Shown: positions 1 to 5,005 of the stretch, in pieces
How positions within the stretch are numbered: the stretch's first letter is position 1
How the letters are laid out: each line of letters opens with the position of its first letter
Assembly (NCBI GenBank): GCA_009705435.1
Contig: WLTJ01000123.1
Location: 1 to 5,676 of the forward strand
From: Actinomycetota bacterium
GTDB taxonomy: Bacteria > Actinomycetota > Acidimicrobiia > Acidimicrobiales > Ilumatobacteraceae
DNA length: 5,676 bases
Direction of reading: 5' to 3'
Position numbers and translations under genes: made by a program
Notes under the pieces: model-generated
Told to the model about the DNA's origin: nothing
What the model saw: the letters and a program-made list of their open reading frames with translations, nothing else
Database searches by the model: none

Positions 1-890
1 ACGCGCTCAACACCATCAAGCGTGGTGATTTTTTCACCCTCGGCGGCTAAACGAATCTTGAATCCTCCACCACCGAGTGTTTCGAAATCGTAGGCATGAT
101 TCGGCTGATTGGTTTCTAACATCACATAGTTGGAAACATCAACAACATTGTTGATTGAGCGCATGCCAGCTGCTGCTAGGCGACTGACCATCCAGTCAGG
201 CGATTGCGTGATCCGAATGCCACTGATGATGATTGTGGTGAACCGCGCACAACGATCGCCTGCGACGATTTCTACTGGTGCACTTCGACTGTCTCCGGTG
301 ACAGCCAAAGTTGGTACAGATTGAATAAACGGCACTTTGAAACGAGCTGCTAAGTCACGAGCCACTCCAACATGCCCATAAGCATCGGGACGATTGCGCA
401 ACACATCAATGTCGTACACAATCTCTTCTGCAAGACCGAGTGCTTGAGCATATGGAATGCCAAGCGGTGTGGCTGGATCCATGATGAGAATTCCACCGTG
501 ATCATCTCCGAGACCAAGTTCGCGAGCCGAGCAACACATACCTTCGCTCGGAATACCAACAATGGGTTTGGTTTCGATCAAACGACCGTCGAGCATCGTC
601 GTGCCAGGCGTTGCCCACGGGATGATGTCGCCGGCTTGCATGTTAAAGGCCCCACACCACACGTGGTGTTCGGTGCCATCACCATTATCAAGAAAGACGC
701 GATGTACTTTGGCGGCATCGGGATGTCGTTCAGTTTTAATAACACGCGCGGTGATCACGCCCGCCACAGTTGCGCCAACTTTTTCAACACCTTCAACAGC
801 AAGACCGATATCTGATAACGCAAATGAAATTGCTTCAGTGTCATCGGGAAGAGCCGCTAGATCACGCAACCAAGAGTGGACAATCTTCAT
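1..890 (-). CDS. pheT: Phenylalanyl-tRNA synthetase beta subunit, 3' part cut by window edge
   Basis: Beta subunit of the cytoplasmic (alphabeta)2 enzyme that charges tRNA-Phe; in this family it carries the tRNA-contact and editing domains. I translated it by hand: it is open from an ATG at 890 to the left edge, giving 296 complete residues of a protein usually near 800. Residues about 40-150 form the OB-fold tRNA-binding domain, with the typical ERHPDAAKVHR segment (54-64) and GMCCSARELGLG (117-128). NRPDAYGHVGVARDLAA (166-182) matches the family's NRPD signature. The B3/B4 domain begins after about 210, shown by INNVVDVSNYVMLE (246-259) and the HAYDFETL and LDG segments near the edge. The start lies 9 nt after the pheS stop; only a weak AGAGA precedes it, so coupling to pheS is likely. 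Identity is firm; the missing catalytic-like and anticodon-binding domains cannot be judged. Confidence 0.96.
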   Translation of the reverse strand, partial: MKIVHSWLRDLAALPDDTEAISFALSDIGLAVEGVEKVGATVAGVITARVIKTERHPDAAKVHRVFLDNGDGTEHHVWCGAFNMQAGDIIPWATPGTTMLDGRLIETKPIVGIPSEGMCCSARELGLGDDHGGILIMDPATPLGIPYAQALGLAEEIVYDIDVLRNRPDAYGHVGVARDLAARFKVPFIQSVPTLAVTGDSRSAPVEIVAGDRCARFTTIIISGIRITQSPDWMVSRLAAAGMRSINNVVDVSNYVMLETNQPNHAYDFETLGGGGFKIRLAAEGEKITTLDGVER

Positions 891-899
891 CGTTATCTC

Positions 900-1901
900 T
901 CAGAACTGCTCAATGAATCGAATGTCATTGGTATACATCTCTCGAACATCGCCCACACCATGTCGTTCCTTAGCCATGCGATCAATGCCGAAGCCGAAAG
1001 CGAAACCGCTCCATTCCTCGGGGTCAAGTCCACCAGCGCGCAAAACATTGGGGTGCACCATGCCGCAACCTCCGAGTTCAAGCCAATCACCCTTTGGAGT
1101 TCGGATATCAAACTCGGCAGAGGGCTCAGTGAAAGGGAAATAACTTGGGCGCAGACGACTCGTGAATCCGGCTCCGAAGAAAGCCTGAGTAAAGGCTTCG
1201 ATCGTTCCCGCTAGATCAGCCAGGGTGATCCCACGGTCGATGACGAGGCCTTCGATCTGATGAAAGACCGCGAGATGTGTGGCATCAGTTGTTTCATTAC
1301 GAAAAACACGACCAGGCATAACCATGTAGATCGGGGGTGCCACATTTTGCATGACGCGAATTTGTACTGGCGACGTGTGCGTACGAAGAACCGTGCTCCC
1401 AGGTTGACCATGATCGACGTAGAAAGTGTCATGCATACTGCGCGCTGGATGCGATGGCGGCATATTTAAGGCCTCAAAGTTATACCAATCGGTTTCCACC
1501 TCGGGTCCTTCGGCAACTTGGAATCCAAGACCAACAAAGACATCTTCCAGTCTCTGCCACGCCTGAGTGACGATATGAGATTTACCCCGACCGGGAGCAG
1601 CAAAATGCTCAGTGAGATCGAGAGCCTCAGCAGATAACTGGACATTTCGCTCAGCGCGACCGAGTAACGCCCGACGTTGCGCAAGTGTGACTTCAACAGC
1701 AGACATCGCTTCGTTGAGGGCTTGCCCGGCCGCTTTTTTCTCATCCACTGTGGCCAATTTGCCGAGGCCATTCTTCAGCAGAGCGAGCGGACCCTTCTTA
1801 CCCAAAAGTTCGGTATCAAGTTGACGCAACTCTTCAATGGTTGCGGCATTCGCAATACTCTGCTCAGCGGCAGCACGGGCGGCATTGATGTCAACAATCA
1901 T
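900..1901 (-). CDS. pheS: Phenylalanyl-tRNA synthetase alpha subunit
   Basis: Catalytic subunit of phenylalanyl-tRNA synthetase, a class II enzyme that activates phenylalanine with ATP and transfers it to tRNA-Phe. At 333 residues it is full length (E. coli 327). Residues 1-90 are the N-terminal coiled-coil arm that contacts tRNA. The catalytic core has motif 1 around 125-154 (GPEVETDWYNFEALNMPP, then HPAR), the RTHTSP segment at 173-178, motif 2 with VFRNE and HQIEG (199-218), the FPFTEPSAE stretch (256-263), and motif 3 ending GFGIDR (303-308). Start: ATG at 1901-1899 overlaps the methyltransferase stop codon as ATGA, with GGTGG upstream at a plausible distance, so translational coupling is likely. 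The stop sits 9 nt before pheT. No odd residues seen. Confidence 0.98.
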   Translation of the reverse strand: MIVDINAARAAAEQSIANAATIEELRQLDTELLGKKGPLALLKNGLGKLATVDEKKAAGQALNEAMSAVEVTLAQRRALLGRAERNVQLSAEALDLTEHFAAPGRGKSHIVTQAWQRLEDVFVGLGFQVAEGPEVETDWYNFEALNMPPSHPARSMHDTFYVDHGQPGSTVLRTHTSPVQIRVMQNVAPPIYMVMPGRVFRNETTDATHLAVFHQIEGLVIDRGITLADLAGTIEAFTQAFFGAGFTSRLRPSYFPFTEPSAEFDIRTPKGDWLELGGCGMVHPNVLRAGGLDPEEWSGFAFGFGIDRMAKERHGVGDVREMYTNDIRFIEQF

Positions 1902-2728
1902 GGCAAGACCACCGTACCCGAGGCTGCCCTACGCTGACGAGCAACTTCAAAACACAACACGGTGGCGGCCATAGCCACATTTAAACTCTCCCCTGCACCC
2001 GATTGGGGAATCGTCACCCATTCGTCAACCGCCGAGGCATCTGCAAGCCCATGTGCCTCATTCCCGAGCACCACGGCAACTCTGCGTGTCCAGTCGAATG
2101 AGGTGTATTCACTACCGAGATGCGATGAGGTACCCACACAGATCAGGCCCGCACGCGCCACATCTTCAAGCGAGACCCTCTCCAGGATCGGCAAGCGAAA
2201 AATGCTGCCCGCGGACGAGCGCACCACTTTCGGGTTACTCGGATCTACTGAACCCGATGTCACAACACACGCATCGGCACCAGCGCCTTCTGCAGAGCGC
2301 AACATTGTTCCGAGATTGCCAGGATCAGATACACCATCGGCGACGATCACGAAAGAAGCTGACGTCAATATGTCTGCGTTGGCAAATTGACGAGTGACAA
2401 TGGCGAGAATTGGTTGCGGAGTCTCGGTCGTGGCAACCTTCTCCATCACTCCATCAGCTAAAAAGTTGACGGTCCCGGCACCGTCGATCGGACTGGCCCC
2501 AGGTGTCAAGAACTGTGCTTCAACATGCCAGCCGGCGCGCACTGCTTCTGTAATCAAAATCGCACCTTCGACAATGAAGGCACCTTCCTCGTCACGCGAA
2601 CTGCGACGCCCCGCAAGGCGCCGCAGTCGTTGAACACTTGGATTGCTGAGAACCAGTTCGTGGTTCAGGAGATCTCGCTCAGGCGAGTGCCGCCTTGGCC
2701 GCCTCGCAGAGGTGGCCGAATGCAGCAA
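1898..2728 (-). CDS. tsnR: SPOUT-class (TrmH/SpoU family) RNA 2'-O-methyltransferase
   Basis: Predicted S-adenosylmethionine-dependent RNA ribose methyltransferase of the SpoU/TrmH family; the actinobacterial orthologue in this position is usually annotated tsnR or rRNA methyltransferase. Seen: an N-terminal substrate-binding domain (about residues 30-115, with NPSVQRLRRLAG and FIVEGAILITEA), then the knotted domain with motif 1 (DPGNLGTMLRSAEGAGAD, 135-152), NPKVVRSSAGSIFRLP (165-180), motif 2 (LGNEAHGL, 221-228) and motif 3 (IPQSGAGESLNVAMA, 240-254). The exact rRNA or tRNA target cannot be read from sequence. The start is uncertain: the given TTG at 2728 is the only ATG, GTG or TTG codon near the domain, but it lies 50 nt inside rplT without a visible Shine-Dalgarno, and the first 20-25 residues look non-native. 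A CTG at 2668 or 2656, just after the rplT stop, is an alternative. The stop overlaps the pheS ATG. Confidence 0.93.
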   Translation of the reverse strand: MLHSATSARRPRRHSPERDLLNHELVLSNPSVQRLRRLAGRRSSRDEEGAFIVEGAILITEAVRAGWHVEAQFLTPGASPIDGAGTVNFLADGVMEKVATTETPQPILAIVTRQFANADILTSASFVIVADGVSDPGNLGTMLRSAEGAGADACVVTSGSVDPSNPKVVRSSAGSIFRLPILERVSLEDVARAGLICVGTSSHLGSEYTSFDWTRRVAVVLGNEAHGLADASAVDEWVTIPQSGAGESLNVAMAATVLCFEVARQRRAASGTVVLP

Positions 2729-3035
2729 GGTCGGTGACAGCCAGATCAGACAAGATCTTGCGGTCGACTTCGATACCAGCCTTATTCAACCCATCAATGA
2801 AGCGGCTATAGCTCATGTCATGAAGACGGCAGGCCGCGTTGATGCGTTGAATCCACAAACGGCGGAACTCGCCTTTCTTGGCTCGACGGTCGCGGAATGC
2901 ATACTGACCCGAACGCATGACCTGCTCATTGGCAGCACGCACGGAACGACTTTTATTACCGTAATAACCTTTGGCACGTTCTAGCGTCTGTTTACGACGC
3001 TTCTTCGAACCGACTGCACGCTTAACTCTGGCCAT
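2679..3035 (-). CDS. rplT: 50S ribosomal protein bL20
   Basis: Large-subunit protein needed early in 50S assembly, where it binds 23S rRNA. The 118-residue length is normal. The very basic N-terminal half, starting MARVKRAVGSKKRRKQTLERAKGYYG, is the extended rRNA-binding tail; the globular part includes RRLWIQRINAACRLHDMSYSRF (about 79-100) and the C-terminal helical region. ATG at 3035 is preceded by AAGGGA at 3047-3042 with a 6-nt spacer, a good ribosome binding site. It lies 54 nt downstream of rpmI. In E. coli and Bacillus bL20 represses its own operon, but I could not recognise its binding site here. A small perfect hairpin encloses the stop codon (2674-2687). Confidence 0.98.
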   Translation of the reverse strand: MARVKRAVGSKKRRKQTLERAKGYYGNKSRSVRAANEQVMRSGQYAFRDRRAKKGEFRRLWIQRINAACRLHDMSYSRFIDGLNKAGIEVDRKILSDLAVTDLAAFGHLCEAAKAALA

Positions 3036-3089
3036 CGGATTTCCCTTCTCTCGTTCTTATCTTGTGACGTATGTGGTTGGGGGTAAAAC

Positions 3090-3287
3090 TCAGCGCAGGC
3101 CGAGTAGACGCTTGATCTTCTTGATATCACCTGAGTGCACATCAACCATGCCGTCGAGACGGCGGGTACGAGTGGACGGCTTCTTTTCGAACAAGTGCTG
3201 ACGGTTCTGCTGCAGACGACGAATTTTGCCGGTGCCGGTCTTCTTGAACCGCTTGGCGGCTGTTTTGCTGGTCTTCATCTTTGGCAT
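3090..3287 (-). CDS. rpmI: 50S ribosomal protein bL35
   Basis: Small, highly basic protein of the large ribosomal subunit. Sixty-five residues, the usual length. The signature start MPKMKTSKTAAKRFKKTGTG, rich in Lys and Arg, and the C-terminal KKIKRLLGLR are diagnostic. ATG at 3287 follows AAAGGA (3301-3296) with an 8-nt spacer, a strong ribosome binding site. It sits 34 nt after infC and 54 nt before rplT, the conserved infC-rpmI-rplT order, so all three are presumably made from one transcript. Confidence 0.98.
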   Translation of the reverse strand: MPKMKTSKTAAKRFKKTGTGKIRRLQQNRQHLFEKKPSTRTRRLDGMVDVHSGDIKKIKRLLGLR

Positions 3288-3321
3288 GACTGGTGTCCTT
3301 TAATCAAGGGTGTTCGGAAAT

Positions 3322-3972
3322 TTATTCTTCGGAGACTGCTGGAGTTTCTATAACTTCGATGGGTGCTGTTTCCAGTGCAGTTTCGATCTCAACAGCTGGA
3401 TTGACATCCACTTCCGATTCAACGGCAGTTGCTGCTTTTTCTTTCTTCACTGGTTTTTTGTCAGGAACGAGAACCATTGTCATGCTGCGTCCTTCAAGCC
3501 GAGCTTGTGTTTCCACTTTGCCGACGCTCAAAATCTTTTCAATGACTTCATCAAGAATTTTGCTCCCCAACTCTGGGTGAGCCATTTCTCGGCCACGAAA
3601 CTGGAGTGACACCTTGACCTTGTGGCCTTCGGCGAGGAATCCCTGTACGTGACGCACCTTGGTGTCGAAGTCGCCGCGCCCAATCTTGGGTCGGAATTTG
3701 ACTTCTTTAACGGTGACATGAGCCGTCTTCTTGCGTGCTTCGCGCGCTCGTTGGGACTCTTCATACCGAAACTTGCCATAATCCATGATGCGGCAGACCG
3801 GCGGGTTGGCGAGAGGTGCGACTTCAACGAGGTCAAGGTCAATCTCTCGAGCGAGGGCCAAGGCGTCTGGGACGGTCTTGATTCCTAATTGCGCTCCATC
3901 GGGTCCGATCACCCTCACTTCACGAGCGCGGATGCGTTCGTTATAGCGAGGTTCGGCTATTGGCGGTGCTAT
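3322..3972 (-). CDS. infC: Translation initiation factor IF-3
   Basis: IF-3 binds the 30S subunit, keeps it apart from 50S, and checks start codon-anticodon pairing. The N-terminal domain contains EPRYNERIRAREVRVIGPDG and DLDLVEVAPLANPPVCRIMDYGK; a Lys/Arg-rich linker (QRAREARKK) leads to the C-terminal domain with VKEVKFRPKIG, FLAEGHKVKVSLQFRGRE and MTMVLVP. After the usual end of the family there are about 40 extra, strongly acidic residues. The start is the open problem: an in-frame stop lies at 3981-3979, and between it and the conserved NERIR segment there is no ATG, GTG or TTG. The given start is an ATA at 3972-3970 with a weak AGAAG 9 nt upstream; ATA at 3960 is the other option. The first ordinary start, GTG at 3918, would delete NERIR and is probably internal. 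Identity firm, start about even odds. Confidence 0.94.
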   Translation of the reverse strand: MAPPIAEPRYNERIRAREVRVIGPDGAQLGIKTVPDALALAREIDLDLVEVAPLANPPVCRIMDYGKFRYEESQRAREARKKTAHVTVKEVKFRPKIGRGDFDTKVRHVQGFLAEGHKVKVSLQFRGREMAHPELGSKILDEVIEKILSVGKVETQARLEGRSMTMVLVPDKKPVKKEKAATAVESEVDVNPAVEIETALETAPIEVIETPAVSEE

Positions 3973-4035
3973 GGCTGTTCACTTCTGTGCAAAGGGCTAA
4001 CCTCCCGGAGTTACGGATACATGGCGACGCGAAGT

Positions 4036-4057
4036 CGACACGGGTTAGCCGCTGTCG
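4036..4057 (-). repeat. Hairpin in the infC leader
   Basis: On the minus strand CGACA pairs with TGTCG, and next to it CGG pairs with CCG across one bulged G, giving eight pairs around a CTAAC loop. A second, smaller stem (CGAC, TTCGC loop, GTCG; 4037-4025) shares two bases with it, so the two cannot fully form together. No U-run follows. Role unknown. Confidence 0.45.
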
Positions 4058-4108
4058 CGGCCTTCTCGCAATGACCTGAACGCACGTTCCGATTGCTCGG
4101 AGATGGTC

Positions 4109-4131
4109 AGGTGGGGGCAACAACCCCACTT
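4109..4131. repeat. Inverted repeat (hairpin) between infC and the DUF1844 gene
   Basis: AGGTGGGG (4109-4116) and CCCCACTT (4124-4131) form an 8-pair stem with one G-T pair and a 7-nt loop. Neither side is followed by a T-run, so it is not a standard intrinsic terminator. It could be a leader structure on either transcript or a protein-binding palindrome. Confidence 0.5.
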
Positions 4132-4200
4132 CGCCTCAGTTGTGAGAGATAGCGTAGCCGCCCGAGGCCCAAAAACGGTCATAGTCCCCGAAACACCCAT

Positions 4201-4206
4201 AGGAAG
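4201..4206 (+). promoter_or_regulatory. Ribosome binding site of the DUF1844 gene
   Basis: AGGAAG lies 5 nt before the ATG at 4212 and fixes this start. Confidence 0.7.
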
Positions 4207-4211
4207 ATCCC

Positions 4212-4529
4212 ATGAATAGCGCCCCCAACGAAGACAACATCGAGCCAGAAGTGGCCGAATCCCTTGAAGCCGTCGCCGAGGCCCGACAACGCTTAGCTGA
4301 AGTGCCCGCCGAGATGGTCATTTCGAACCATGCCATGGGTCTCTACGAACTGGCCGCTATCCATCTCACCAGCAGTCCCCCTGATCTTATTGAATCAGCA
4401 CTGGCGATCGATGCCCTGGCCTGCCTCGTCGAAGGTCTGCAGGAGCGTCTCGGTGAAAACTTTGAAGTCCTCAAAGATGCCTTGGCGAATATCCGACTCG
4501 CCTTTGTGCAGGTCAAGAATTCTCTGTAG
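4212..4529 (+). CDS. DUF1844 family protein
   Basis: A 105-residue soluble protein that I recognise as the actinobacterial form of the DUF1844 family; its biochemical function is not known. Residues 1-32 are acidic and probably disordered or a short helix. The conserved part follows: MVISNHAMGLYELAAIHL (35-52), a PPDLIESALAIDALACLVEGL stretch (56-76), GENFEVLKDALANIRLAFVQV (81-101). It is all-alpha by appearance, with no signal peptide, membrane segment or catalytic motif. ATG at 4212 with AGGAAG upstream is a clear start. It is divergent from infC, a placement common for this family in actinobacteria, which hints at a link with translation or growth but does not prove one. Its last 17 nt overlap the ATL gene on the other strand. 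Confidence 0.85.
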   Translation: MNSAPNEDNIEPEVAESLEAVAEARQRLAEVPAEMVISNHAMGLYELAAIHLTSSPPDLIESALAIDALACLVEGLQERLGENFEVLKDALANIRLAFVQVKNSL

Positions 4530-4818
4530 TTCGGCGCGCTCGTCCGTTGCTGACCGTCACTCCCTCAGCAAGAAGTAAACGTTGTTGTTCAACTTCAAGT
4601 CCTGGCACTAAACGTCCCTGCGAATTGACGACCCTCCACCAAGCAAGATCCAACTCTTCGGCATACTTCGCCAAGACGCGACCCACAAAACGCGCCTGTT
4701 TGGGATAGCCCGCGTCGCTAGCCACCTCACCATAGGAAACAACTTTGCCACTCGGCAGTGACATCAAAACCGCAACAATGTCTTGAGTGCGACGGTCGTC
4801 AGGCAGGACGAATTGCAC
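4513..4818 (-). CDS. Alkyltransferase-like protein (MGMT DNA-binding fold, no catalytic cysteine)
   Basis: Small protein with only the DNA-binding C-terminal domain of O6-alkylguanine-DNA alkyltransferase, 101 residues. The family scaffold is clear: helix-turn-helix region with SGKVVSYGEVASDAGYPKQARFVGRVL (23-49), including Tyr29 and Arg43 at the places of the base-flipping Tyr and the arginine finger of MGMT, then AWWRVVNSQGRL (59-70). The catalytic PCHR of MGMT is replaced by A-W-W-R, so Trp60 stands where the alkyl-accepting Cys would be. Such ATL proteins bind O6-alkylguanine and, in characterised cases, recruit nucleotide excision repair; they do not transfer the alkyl group. The start is GTG at 4818, the only one available before an in-frame stop at 4845-4843. 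It overlaps the end of the cold-shock gene by 20 nt and the DUF1844 gene tail by 17 nt. Confidence 0.9.
   Translation of the reverse strand: MQFVLPDDRRTQDIVAVLMSLPSGKVVSYGEVASDAGYPKQARFVGRVLAKYAEELDLAWWRVVNSQGRLVPGLEVEQQRLLLAEGVTVSNGRARRTTENS
4547..4571 (+). terminator. Possible terminator or inverted repeat after the DUF1844 gene
   Basis: TTGCTGA (4547-4553) and TCAGCAA (4565-4571) form a perfect 7-bp inverted repeat with an 11-nt loop, 17 nt beyond the DUF1844 stop. No T-run follows, and the repeat lies inside the ATL coding sequence on the other strand, so a termination role is only a guess. Confidence 0.25.
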
Positions 4819-4996
4819 TGGCTTCGTTTCGACTGAACTTCGTCAGCAATTCAAAATTCACAGAGGTCCCGACATTTATTGCTCGCGAGCCGTCTGCAAT
4901 TTCCGCGCAATGAAACATCACAATCACGCCATCACTAGATGTGATCTGACCAAGACCAACATGGGCATCAAACGATGTCACAGTGCCGCTTAACAT
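4799..4996 (-). CDS. Cold-shock-domain-like small protein
   Basis: A 65-residue protein that resembles a lone cold-shock (OB-fold nucleic-acid-binding) domain of a divergent actinobacterial type. It begins MLSGTVTSFDAHVGLGQITS, where GLGQIT (14-19) sits at RNP1 (classical KGFGFI) and VMFHCAEI (26-33) at RNP2 (classical VFVHFS). Only Phe28 and His29 of the aromatic RNA-stacking set are kept, so binding may differ from CspA-type chaperones. ADGSRAINVGTSVNFEL (34-50) matches the loop and last strands. The ATG at 4996 is 9 nt after the hisG stop with no Shine-Dalgarno sequence, so reinitiation after hisG is likely. Its end overlaps the ATL start by 20 nt. Whether it responds to cold cannot be told. 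Confidence 0.82.
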   Translation of the reverse strand: MLSGTVTSFDAHVGLGQITSSDGVIVMFHCAEIADGSRAINVGTSVNFELLTKFSRNEASAIRPA

Positions 4997-5005
4997 GACA
5001 AGTAA

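Larger units (their letters stand above)
3973..4211. promoter_or_regulatory. Divergent intergenic region: infC leader and DUF1844 promoter region
   Basis: About 240 nt separate the infC start from the oppositely oriented DUF1844 gene, so promoters for both must lie here or within the first codons. I could not pick a convincing -35/-10 pair on either strand. On the infC side the space holds two stable-looking hairpins (4109-4131 and 4036-4057), a GGGAGG sequence at 4006-4001 that has no ordinary ATG or GTG at the right distance, and a four-codon ATG-to-TAA reading frame at 4023-4012. This is long for a simple leader and fits regulated expression of the translation operon, which is inference. 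Confidence 0.5.

Noticed and set aside
350..562. Minus-strand 70-codon frame inside pheT
   Set aside because: Out-of-frame shadow: the pheT frame across this region gives continuous, family-typical protein.
372..1143. Long plus-strand reading frames (372-815, 562-1143, 876-1214)
   Set aside because: They lie antisense to pheT and pheS, whose protein motifs are unmistakable, and their own products show no family resemblance.
1962..2397. Plus-strand frames antisense to the methyltransferase gene
   Set aside because: The minus-strand frame has all three SPOUT motifs; the plus frames look like shadow translations.
3941..4129. Minus-strand 62-codon frame across the infC leader
   Set aside because: It has a GTG start inside a hairpin arm, no ribosome binding site, no recognisable domain, and runs out of frame into infC. 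Most likely chance, although it crosses the interesting leader.
4787..4993. Plus-strand frame antisense to the cold-shock-like gene
   Set aside because: No ribosome binding site or family features; the opposite strand carries a recognisable OB-fold protein in a packed operon.
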